64,000 nucleotides of DNA from an uncultured Anaerolineae bacterium (lineage in GTDB: Bacteria; Chloroflexota; Anaerolineae; Anaerolineales; Villigracilaceae), in contig CAIMZS010000627.1 in NCBI GenBank assembly GCA_903846015.1, positions 1 through 64,000 of the forward strand, read 5' to 3'. Below the pieces are notes generated by a model. The model made no database searches. It was not told where the DNA came from and saw only the letters and a list, made by a program, of their open reading frames with translations. Of this stretch, positions 30,053 to 38,657 are shown in pieces. Position 1 is the stretch's first letter. Every line of letters starts with the position of its first letter. A program made the position numbers and the translations under genes.

Positions 30053-32068
30053 ATGGCAGCGATTAAACGCCCAATTAACGCCGAAGACCTGTACCGACTC
30101 GAACTGCTCTCAGGAGCGCGCATTTCCCCAAACGGCAAACACGTCATCTACTCACAGAAGCGTGTGGAGAAAAAAAGCGAGAAAAAATATGCCAATCTGT
30201 GGCTGGCTGCCACAGACGGAGGCCTGCCGCGGCAGTTCACCTACGGGGATCACTCGGATTCAGCCCCACTCTGGTCGCCGGATGGCAGCCAGATCGCCTT
30301 CCTTTCAAACCGGGCAGACAAAGAAAAACCGGCCCAGATTTATGTCATCCCGACCAACGGCGGCGAAGCCCGGCCCCTGGGGCTGATCGAAGGCGAGATC
30401 GATCTGGCGGCATGGTCGCCGGATGGACAGAAATTATTGTGCACCATCCGCAAGACAGATGCAGAAACGCTGGAACGTGAAAAGGATGAGCACAAGAAAA
30501 AATTGGGAGTGGTTTCGCGCCAATATGACCGCCTGTTTTATAAGCTGGATGGCTATGGTTACCTGCCGCGTGAACGCACCCACCTGTGGCTGGTGGATGT
30601 TCGCAATGGAAAGGGCCGCCAACTGACAGATGGCAATTTGTGGGACGAGAACGAGCCGGCCTTCTCACCGGACGGCGCGCAAATCGTCTTCATCTCCAAT
30701 CACGCCAATGACCCTGACCAGGCTCCTGACCAGTTGGATATTTTTATCATGCCCGCCGCGCCAGGTGAAACGCCCCAAAAGATCAATACTCCGATCGGCC
30801 CCAAGCTGCTGCCGGTCTTCTCGCCAGATGGCAAATCGATTGCCTACCTGGGTCGCGAAGGAGAGGGGCTGGAATATTGCAACATGCACCTGTGGCTCGC
30901 CGCAGTGGACGGATTGCAGGCCCCCAAAAACCTCACCGCGCAGCATGACCTGTTTTGCTTGAGCAGTATGCTGTACGATACCGGCTCACCCGAACAAATG
31001 CGCCCGGTCTGGTCTCCGGATGGGCGTACTATTTACTTCCAGGCCTCGCGGCACGGATCAGTGCTGCTCAAGCGTATCGACGTAAATGGCGAACATCTCA
31101 CCGATGTGGTCGGTGAAGGCGGGGCAGTCGGGGCATTCTCGTTTGATGCAGGTCATACGCGTGTGGCCTATTATTTTGGACAGATAAATGACCCGGGACA
31201 GATCCATCTAAAAGAGATGAATGAAGGCCTGACCACACGCCACCTGACCCGCGCCAACCGGACATTGTTCGATGCCATTGAACTGGCGCGCGTGGAAGAA
31301 ATCTGGTTTAAGGGCGTGGATGACAACGATTTACAAGGTTGGGTGATGTTTCCGCCCGGATTCGACCCCAAAAAGAAATACCCATCCATCCTGGAAATCC
31401 ACGGCGGGCCCCTGACCCAGTATGGCAAGATCTTCATGCATGAGTTCCAAACGCTGGCGACCCAGGGCTATGTGGTGTACTTCTGCAATCCACGCGGCGG
31501 GCGCGGCTACGGCGAGAAACACGCCCGGGGTATCTGGGGCGCATGGGGTACGGTCGATTATGCCGATGTGATGGCCTGGACGGACTTGATCGCAAATAAA
31601 GCCTATATTGACAAAAGCCGGATGGGTGTTACGGGCGGCTCGTATGGCGGTTACATGACGCTGTGGATCATCGGGCACACCGAGCGCTTCAAGGCGGCGG
31701 TGGCGCAGCGGGTCGTCAGCAATTTCGTCAGCGAGTGGGGCTCCAGTGACCTGAACTGGACCTTTGAATACGAGTTGGAAGCGCCAGCGCCGTTCGTCAA
31801 TTTCCAAAAGTGGTGGGATATGTCACCGATGAAATATATCGGCAATGCCAAGACCCCCACGATGATCACCCACTCAGAAAACGATCTGCGCTGCCCGATC
31901 GAACAGGGTGAGCAGGCCTATGTGGCGCTCAAACGGCTGGGCGTGGAGAGCGAGTTCATCCGTTTCCCGGATGAGTTTCACGGGCTGTCTCGCAACGGTC
32001 GCACCGACCGGCGTATTGCCCGCCTGGGGCACATCCTGCGTTGGATGGATAAATACCTGAAGCCATAA
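30053..32068 (+). CDS. S9 family prolyl oligopeptidase / acylaminoacyl peptidase
   Basis: N-terminal propeller 'WSPDG..'; 'MGVTGGSYGGYMTLW' (GxSxGG), 'HSENDLRCPIEQGEQ', 'DEFHGLS'. Confidence 0.92.
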   Translation: MAAIKRPINAEDLYRLELLSGARISPNGKHVIYSQKRVEKKSEKKYANLWLAATDGGLPRQFTYGDHSDSAPLWSPDGSQIAFLSNRADKEKPAQIYVIPTNGGEARPLGLIEGEIDLAAWSPDGQKLLCTIRKTDAETLEREKDEHKKKLGVVSRQYDRLFYKLDGYGYLPRERTHLWLVDVRNGKGRQLTDGNLWDENEPAFSPDGAQIVFISNHANDPDQAPDQLDIFIMPAAPGETPQKINTPIGPKLLPVFSPDGKSIAYLGREGEGLEYCNMHLWLAAVDGLQAPKNLTAQHDLFCLSSMLYDTGSPEQMRPVWSPDGRTIYFQASRHGSVLLKRIDVNGEHLTDVVGEGGAVGAFSFDAGHTRVAYYFGQINDPGQIHLKEMNEGLTTRHLTRANRTLFDAIELARVEEIWFKGVDDNDLQGWVMFPPGFDPKKKYPSILEIHGGPLTQYGKIFMHEFQTLATQGYVVYFCNPRGGRGYGEKHARGIWGAWGTVDYADVMAWTDLIANKAYIDKSRMGVTGGSYGGYMTLWIIGHTERFKAAVAQRVVSNFVSEWGSSDLNWTFEYELEAPAPFVNFQKWWDMSPMKYIGNAKTPTMITHSENDLRCPIEQGEQAYVALKRLGVESEFIRFPDEFHGLSRNGRTDRRIARLGHILRWMDKYLKP

Positions 32069-32079
32069 CCCGTTTCGGG

Positions 32080-32118
32080 GTGGTGTATTGGAGGGGAAGT
32101 TCTCCGCCAATACACCAC
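32080..32118. repeat. Long hairpin of a second dispersed family (copy 1)
   Basis: GTGGTGTATTGGAGGGGAA / TTCTCCGCCAATACACCAC; 3' flank ACTTGCATGGCAAAGCATCGA is shared with the locus at 60891. Confidence 0.65.
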
Positions 32119-32238
32119 TTGCATGGCAAAGCATCGATTTTGCGCCCCCAACATGCGGAGAGGCGCTGCCATCCCCCTTCAAATCCGGGCAAGATAAAAT
32201 ATTCTTTTGGTAAAGCAGCACTTCGGGCAGAATACACC

Positions 32239-32661
32239 ATGAAATGGTATAAAGCCAGCCTCAATCTGTCAACAAGTGGAAAAGGTTTGTATGTCTTTAC
32301 GGAGCTTGTCAATGCGCAGCTGCGTACCTGGGACGTTCGTGAGGGCATCTGTTTTTTATTCTGCCCGCATACCTCCGCCTCGCTGACCATCAACGAAAAC
32401 TTTGATCCCACCGCAAAAGCTGATCTGGAAACGGCGCTGGAGAAACTGGTGCCTGAAAACCAGGCCTGGCACAGCCATGCTGCCGAAGGACCCGATGATG
32501 CCACTTCGCACATTCGCGCGATGCTCACCGGCACAGATTTGACGATCCCCTTTGACGAGGGGCGGCTGAGCATGGGTACCTGGCAGGGGGTCTACCTTTA
32601 CGAACACCGCTCTCACCCACATCACAGGGAAGTGTGGCTGCGCGTGTTGGATGCTTCCTGA
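32239..32661 (+). CDS. YjbQ/UPF0047 family protein (secondary thiamine-phosphate synthase-like)
   Basis: 'FCPHTSASLTINENFDP', 'DLTIPFDEGRLSMGTWQGVYLYEHR'. Confidence 0.9.
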   Translation: MKWYKASLNLSTSGKGLYVFTELVNAQLRTWDVREGICFLFCPHTSASLTINENFDPTAKADLETALEKLVPENQAWHSHAAEGPDDATSHIRAMLTGTDLTIPFDEGRLSMGTWQGVYLYEHRSHPHHREVWLRVLDAS

Positions 32662-32710
32662 CAAACATCCGCATCACAGGGCACGGCGGTAAATCGCAGT
32701 GCTAGCTCTT

Positions 32711-34417
32711 TTATGATCCCCAGACCTTGAAATCTTTCAAGCTGGACCCGCCGGTGAACTCACGCAGGATCGAATTATCCGGCAGCCATTCCATCTCAAC
32801 TGGCAGGAACCATTCCAGGAAGGCCAGCAGCCGCTTGGTCTCAATAAATTCAGGTGTGCTGTGCTGCACCTGGCGCAGCAGCGGCTCAGCCAACGGGCGC
32901 AGCACAGAAAGCTCATATACCAGCGCAGAATTAAACATGACATCCGCATTTTCTTGATAGGGAAATATATGGCGCTTTTCACCACGCCTGACCGATTCCC
33001 ACCGTGTAATCGTCTGGGTGGCGCTGTAACCGCGCTCACGGGCATCACGCACAATCCGGCGGATCAGGCGCGTATCGGTGGTTGAAACGCGGTTGTGGCG
33101 GTCCAGGTTAAGCTGTGTGAGCGCGGAAGCATAGATCTTGAACGATTTCTCTGCGAGCGCCGCGGGAATCAGGCGCGGGTTCAACCCATGAATGCCTTCC
33201 AGGATGATGATCTGCCCCGGGCGCAGCTTGACCACGTCGCCCGATACCTGGCGACCTTCCTGAAAGTTATAACGCGGCAGCTGTACCTCCTGACCAGCGA
33301 CCATCCGCTGCAGGCAGTCACCCAACTGCAGCAGGTCAAGCGCCTCGAGGGTTTCGTAATCATATTGACCGCTCTCGTCTTTGGGGGTTCTATCACGATC
33401 TACAAAAAAGTTATCCAACTCAAGCGCAAAAGGAGAGAGGCCCAGCGCCAGAAGCTGGACCGCCAACCGGCGGGAGAAAGTGGTCTTGCCGGAGGAAGAC
33501 GGCCCGGAGATCAACACCAGGCGGGCATTGTCATAGCGCTCAGCGATCTGGCTGGCGATCGAGGCGATATGCTGCTCATGCAAGGCTTCTGAAACCAGGA
33601 TAATCTCACGGCTTCGTCCGGCCTGGATGGCATCATCCAATGCGCCGACGCTTTCAATCCCCAGGCGCTGCAGCCAGTCGCCATACTGACGAAAAGCGTT
33701 CAGCAGCTTGGGGTAGTCTGCAATGTCTGCCAGGATGGTGGGTTCATGCCGGCGCGGGAAACGCAGGGTAAAGCCGCCGTTGGAAGCGATCAGTTCAAAC
33801 CATTTAATATAACCGGTCGACGGCACCATGTAACCGTGGTGATAGTCGACGTGCTCGCCCAGGGTATAGAGCGTCACATACGGCTTGCGTCGATATTTCA
33901 TCAAGTGGACTTTATCGTCATAGCCCTGGGTCTCAAAATACACCACTGCATCAGCGATACTGGCTTCACGGCGCAGAAAGGGCAGGTTCATCTCCACAAG
34001 ACGGCGCATCTCGTTTTCCACAGATTTTAATTCAGCCGCGCTCAAAGCCTCCCGGTCACGAGTATGGCAGTAATAACCACCAGACGCCACCGAATGATCG
34101 ATAAACAGGGAAGCCTCTGGAAACAGGTTGGTAAAAGCGGCTTCGAGCAGAAAAGTGAGCGAACGCCGGTAAATGCGCGACCCGTCTGAATCAGCCATGC
34201 TGACCGGCTGGATATGGGCTTCCATATTGATCGGATAGGTCAATTCGTGCAGCTCGCCATTGACCACCACCCCCACAAACGGCGCGGAAGAATCTGGCTG
34301 GATCACTTTTAAGAACTCCACGGCGCTTGCGCCGCGCGGACCCTGGAGGGTGCGTCCATCCGGCAGGTGGACTTCGACACGGTCACCGGGTTCAACAAAG
34401 TTAATCGTACTCATCAT
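32711..34417 (-). CDS. Nucleoside (uridine) kinase with TGS/ThrRS-like N-terminal domain
   Basis: 'LISGPSSSGKTTFSRRLAVQL' P-loop; N-terminal TGS-like; 'IILEGIHGLNP'. Confidence 0.85.
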   Translation of the reverse strand: MMSTINFVEPGDRVEVHLPDGRTLQGPRGASAVEFLKVIQPDSSAPFVGVVVNGELHELTYPINMEAHIQPVSMADSDGSRIYRRSLTFLLEAAFTNLFPEASLFIDHSVASGGYYCHTRDREALSAAELKSVENEMRRLVEMNLPFLRREASIADAVVYFETQGYDDKVHLMKYRRKPYVTLYTLGEHVDYHHGYMVPSTGYIKWFELIASNGGFTLRFPRRHEPTILADIADYPKLLNAFRQYGDWLQRLGIESVGALDDAIQAGRSREIILVSEALHEQHIASIASQIAERYDNARLVLISGPSSSGKTTFSRRLAVQLLALGLSPFALELDNFFVDRDRTPKDESGQYDYETLEALDLLQLGDCLQRMVAGQEVQLPRYNFQEGRQVSGDVVKLRPGQIIILEGIHGLNPRLIPAALAEKSFKIYASALTQLNLDRHNRVSTTDTRLIRRIVRDARERGYSATQTITRWESVRRGEKRHIFPYQENADVMFNSALVYELSVLRPLAEPLLRQVQHSTPEFIETKRLLAFLEWFLPVEMEWLPDNSILREFTGGSSLKDFKVWGS

Positions 34418-34435
34418 GGCTGCGTTCTCACTTTC

Positions 34436-36025
34436 CTAAGGCCTATCCAAAAAACCCAACTGCAGGGCGGGAGTCTCCAACTTTACAAGAAATGGGACTG
34501 TACTCTGACGGGACAATTCAGTCAACCGTCTTTTATCAACTGATAAAACATAAACCTGGTGAATTCCGGTCGTATCCTGGACTGCCGTGATGATTTCATC
34601 CCAGCTTGTCGCGGAGGCAATCTTCAGGTTTAATATAAAAATTTGTTCGAGCCTGGTTGGCTGCCATTCCAACCCAAATTTCGTATTGATCACCTCACGC
34701 TGCAAAAGAACGGGCGCCCATTCACGCAAGGCATCATTGCCAATCACTAGCACTTTGGCATTTTGTGGGATGGAGGCGCTTACACTTTCCATCAACTGAA
34801 TTTGTTCAGCCGTGATGACCACCTGCCGGTCGGTAATGATGGCATCTATCAGTACAAAGGATTGCAGCGCCATCCAGATTCCGATAATCATAAGAATCCC
34901 GGTTCGCAGCCATCGATGCGATGCCAACCGGTTTTCCGGTTCAGAGGGCATTAATAACGGGAAAATATCGCCGCCGCCATGCGCAAAGAGAAAAGTGGCG
35001 GGCAGGGCAGCCAACCAGATTCCTTCACGTGGTATCGAAAAGAGAGCAAAGAAAACGACCGGAAAAACATATTTTCCACGAAAAAGGAGCCACAAAAGAC
35101 CCAAAAAAATAATGCCATTCCAGAGGAAAGATGCTCCATCTCGAACAATCATGAAATTGTTCAATTTAATCAACAGCAATTCCCAAAAACCCTGTTTCTC
35201 CCCGCCGACGTATTGTGCCAAAACTGGAAGGATAAATATAGCTTTACCGTGATTGTGCGCCACTGTCAAAACATAGGGTGAAGAAACCAGGCCGCCCGTT
35301 AACGCAACCAACCCGATCCAACTGATCGATTGGAACCTGAATTTGTTTTTTACAACCACTTCCAAACCAAGCATAACAGAAAGAATAGCTGCGCCGATTG
35401 CGCTGCCCGGGTTGGAAATGATACACAAGCCTAATGCAACCCCGACCCAAACGGCGTTTTTCCAGTTCGAAACCCGACGGAAATTGGCAGCGGCTGCGAA
35501 ATAGACCACCAGGAAGAGACTTCCAAAGGATTCTGCCAGACCAGCGGCTTCTATCTGGTTCGTAAAAGCCAGCGGCATAAAAGCGTAGGCAAAAACCCCG
35601 GCGAGAATGTGACCCTCTTTATTTTTTTTAGTTCCCGAAGCACCCAACACAGCAGGCGCATACAACTCTCTCAACAGCAAATATACTGCAATCAATGCTA
35701 ATGCCGAAACAAAAGGCGGCAGGATATTCACGATAACAAAACGATCACCCGGGAACAGCTTTAATAAAATCGCCTCGACATAAAAGCCAACCGGGGGGTA
35801 GGCAAATGGAATCCCACCCACAGAGTAGAAAGGGATATTGACCGGAATGCGGAAACCATTATTAATGATCTGCCCGGCAAAAGCAAAAAACAAGCCGCCC
35901 AGACGAAAAGGTATGTGAACAAAATCAAATTTCAGCAAATGATAAAATCGCAGGAAAATACCCGCGATTAAAATAATAACCCCAGAGATGCGCTGAAACT
36001 TTTTCATGAAGGTTGTCCGAACCAT
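34436..36025 (-). CDS. Polytopic membrane protein, GT-C-like glycosyltransferase
   Basis: 529 aa, many TM segments, ArnT-like architecture. Confidence 0.55.
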   Translation of the reverse strand: MVRTTFMKKFQRISGVIILIAGIFLRFYHLLKFDFVHIPFRLGGLFFAFAGQIINNGFRIPVNIPFYSVGGIPFAYPPVGFYVEAILLKLFPGDRFVIVNILPPFVSALALIAVYLLLRELYAPAVLGASGTKKNKEGHILAGVFAYAFMPLAFTNQIEAAGLAESFGSLFLVVYFAAAANFRRVSNWKNAVWVGVALGLCIISNPGSAIGAAILSVMLGLEVVVKNKFRFQSISWIGLVALTGGLVSSPYVLTVAHNHGKAIFILPVLAQYVGGEKQGFWELLLIKLNNFMIVRDGASFLWNGIIFLGLLWLLFRGKYVFPVVFFALFSIPREGIWLAALPATFLFAHGGGDIFPLLMPSEPENRLASHRWLRTGILMIIGIWMALQSFVLIDAIITDRQVVITAEQIQLMESVSASIPQNAKVLVIGNDALREWAPVLLQREVINTKFGLEWQPTRLEQIFILNLKIASATSWDEIITAVQDTTGIHQVYVLSVDKRRLTELSRQSTVPFLVKLETPALQLGFLDRP

Positions 36026-36065
36026 GTCTTAAAAGAGGGGCATGCGTGGCGCAAGATCAAGCGCA

Positions 36066-36090
36066 ATGGTACCCGGTTCTGCACGGGTAT
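36066..36090 (+). repeat. Dispersed modular repeat, short form R7a
   Basis: ATGGTACCCGGTTCTGCACGGGTAT; stem TACCCG/CGGGTA. Confidence 0.85.
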
Positions 36091-36180
36091 TGAACCACAC
36101 TATCCAGGAAAAATAACATTAAAGAGCCATCCCGTGCCGCCTGCCCCGCACAAACCGGGAGCGCATTCGACTTTCATTGC

Positions 36181-36324
36181 GACAGTCCCGGTTCCTGCAC
36201 GAGGCGACAGTCCCGGTTCCGACATTCGCTCTTGCTCTAATCTGCGCCATCATCGTAATCTGCGTAAATCTGCGATAGTGCCCGTTCTAGCAGGGCCGGT
36301 TCAGACAAGGGCCGGTTCAGACAA
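36181..36324 (+). repeat. Dispersed modular repeat, compound copy R7b
   Basis: GACAGTCCCGGTTCCTGCACGAGG...CTTGCTCTAATCTGCG...AATCTGCGTAAATCTGCGATAGTGCCCGTTCTAGCAGGGCCGGTTCAGACAAGGGCCGGTTCAGACAA. Confidence 0.88.
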
Positions 36325-36331
36325 AAGATCT

Positions 36332-37390
36332 TTATTGCAACCTCGCCAGCAGCTTCTCGGGCTGGTGCGCAAAATGATCAAGTGGGATTTTGCCAGAAGT
36401 CATGTCCAGCAGCGTCTCGGTCAGCAAGCGGTTGACCGGCGTGGGGACAGCGCACTTCTCACCGGCGCGCACAACCGCGCCGTGCAAATAGCTGATCTCA
36501 CTTTTGCCGCGCCTGGCGTGTAGATCGATGTGGAAGGATGGCATCTTTGCGCCGCGCCCAGCCCCCGCGGCCCGGCTGAGAAATGGTTTTGACAGCCACA
36601 GCGGCAGCCTGGTCGCCAGCGCCAGCGCGCGAACCGGTGTACCCGGCAGATCGACAACCTCAATTCCCTGGGCCTTCATCACAGCCAGGCACTCGCTCAA
36701 CTGGGCGATCTCGAGCCGGTACAGACCCGGATGCGCGAACACCTGGGCAGCCGTCATATCCAGGATGGCCGAGCTCGGGTTTGCCAGCAGGTTGGTGAGC
36801 ATCTTTGACCATTTCATATCCGCTGCGCGCGGGAATAACCTGGCATTCAGATATGCCTCGTCCATGGCCTGCACCAGTCGGGCCGAGAGCGTATGCCCAC
36901 CCGCCACCCCAACGCCGCGCAGCTTCTCCAGCACAATATCGCCGAGACCGCGCCGCCCGATGGCGGATGTAACCGTGCCGGGGATCACTTTCGCGGCGCC
37001 AACCAGTTCCGCCAGGGCTGGCTCGTTATCGACACCGTTCTGCAGGCATAGGATCGGGGGCAGCTGCTCTTTGAAGGCTAGCATACCTTGCACTGCCGCC
37101 GGGGTATCGTAAGATTTCAGCGCAAACAGGGCAACATCAAATGGACCGCGCGCGATGGCTTCCCCCAGCGAAGTGGCAAATTCCACTGCGGGGGCCGCAA
37201 GTTTGAATTCAGCCGGCCCTTTTCGGCGCGAGTCCAGCCCCAGGTTGAGCTTTAACCCGTTGGCGAGCAGTTCTTCGGCCGCCTGCAGCTGTTCCACAAA
37301 GACAACTTTGTGCCCCGCCAGCGCCATTGATCCACCGATGTAGGTGCCAATCGCGCCGGCCCCAAATGATAATATTTTCATGGCATGCAT
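36332..37390 (-). CDS. 2-dehydropantoate 2-reductase family (PanE/ApbA)
   Basis: 'MKILSFGAGAIGTYIGGSMALAGHKV', 'KSYDTPAAV', 'ILCLQNGVDNEPAL'. Confidence 0.88.
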   Translation of the reverse strand: MHAMKILSFGAGAIGTYIGGSMALAGHKVVFVEQLQAAEELLANGLKLNLGLDSRRKGPAEFKLAAPAVEFATSLGEAIARGPFDVALFALKSYDTPAAVQGMLAFKEQLPPILCLQNGVDNEPALAELVGAAKVIPGTVTSAIGRRGLGDIVLEKLRGVGVAGGHTLSARLVQAMDEAYLNARLFPRAADMKWSKMLTNLLANPSSAILDMTAAQVFAHPGLYRLEIAQLSECLAVMKAQGIEVVDLPGTPVRALALATRLPLWLSKPFLSRAAGAGRGAKMPSFHIDLHARRGKSEISYLHGAVVRAGEKCAVPTPVNRLLTETLLDMTSGKIPLDHFAHQPEKLLARLQ

Positions 37391-37396
37391 ACCGTT

Positions 37397-38323
37397 CTAG
37401 CCTCTAAAGCGTGGGTCACGGATCAGGGTCAGACGCAGACCTTCTTCCAACGGAATGGAAGACCTGTAATTCAATTTTTGAGCCGCCACGCTGATATCGG
37501 CGCACATGCGTGAGACACCCGCGGACGTTTTGGTATTGTAAATCACATCGGTTTTGGAACCCGTCAGGCTGATAACCGTGCGCGCCAGATCGCGCACCGA
37601 GGTCTCCTTGCCGCTGCCGACATTAATGATTGCCCCGTTCAGATTGGGCGCAGTCGAGGCCGCCACCATCGCCGAAACAACATCATCGATATACACATAA
37701 TCCCGGGTCTGGCTGCCATCCGAATGCACCACGATCGAGCCGCGGTGGATGGCCTGGCGCAAGAAGTAGGGTACCACCGGCGGGTGTGAGGCCGGCAGAT
37801 GTTGACCCGGCCCATAAGCGTTGAAAACCCGCAGGCTGACGGTCTCAATGTCCCACAGGTGTCCGATGGTATTGACATAATACTCCGCGCACAGCTTGGA
37901 GACGGCATAGGGTGAACGCGGATTGGGGGTCATGCACTCAGACAGCGGCTGCTTGCCCTGGTCTCCGTAGATGGCGCCGGATGAAACCAGCACCACCCGC
38001 TTGACGCCTACATCGCGCATCGCTTCCATCAGGCTGACCGTGCCGCTGACGTTGACGGCATTATATTCACGCGGGTACAGCACCGATTCTTGCACCGAAA
38101 CGCGCGCCGCCAGGTGGTAAACGCAGTCCACTTCCTGCAGCAAGGTCCACAACCTGGGGCGGTCGTTCACGTCGCCGCGTGTAAAATGAACATCCGGGGT
38201 AAGCGCCTGCGGATCACCGGTGGAAAGGTCATCCAACCCGCGCACCTGGTGTCCTTCACGAGCGAGCTGGTTGGCGAGCGCAGAACCGAGAAACCCGGCG
38301 CTGCCGGTAATTAGAAAATTCAT
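37397..38323 (-). CDS. NAD-dependent epimerase/dehydratase (extended SDR)
   Basis: 'MNFLITGSAGFLGSALANQLAREGHQV', 'SPYAVSKLCAEYY' YxxxK. Confidence 0.93.
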   Translation of the reverse strand: MNFLITGSAGFLGSALANQLAREGHQVRGLDDLSTGDPQALTPDVHFTRGDVNDRPRLWTLLQEVDCVYHLAARVSVQESVLYPREYNAVNVSGTVSLMEAMRDVGVKRVVLVSSGAIYGDQGKQPLSECMTPNPRSPYAVSKLCAEYYVNTIGHLWDIETVSLRVFNAYGPGQHLPASHPPVVPYFLRQAIHRGSIVVHSDGSQTRDYVYIDDVVSAMVAASTAPNLNGAIINVGSGKETSVRDLARTVISLTGSKTDVIYNTKTSAGVSRMCADISVAAQKLNYRSSIPLEEGLRLTLIRDPRFRG

Positions 38324-38657
38324 GGGTTAATCATCTTTCAGGGTAATAGAATGACTGGATTATAGCATTCAGAATGAAGATTGCAGCCTGTAGATTAAAG
38401 ATTGCAGGGGGAGGACAAAATCATCCCGTTAAAACCGCCATCCAGGTCAGAATCACGGCAGGAGCCAAGAACAGCCCGATCTTCTCAGGGCGGAATACAA
38501 ACGTAGACTGACCGTCAGTCAGGTTGGCTGCCCGTTGATCTATTTTTTTAACGCGCCCCCCTTCGGGGGGGAGCTTGCTTTTTCCAGATGATCTGGACTG
38601 GTACAATCAGAGTACAACGACTCAGAGCCCCAGAGGCCAGAGTACCAGAGACCAGAG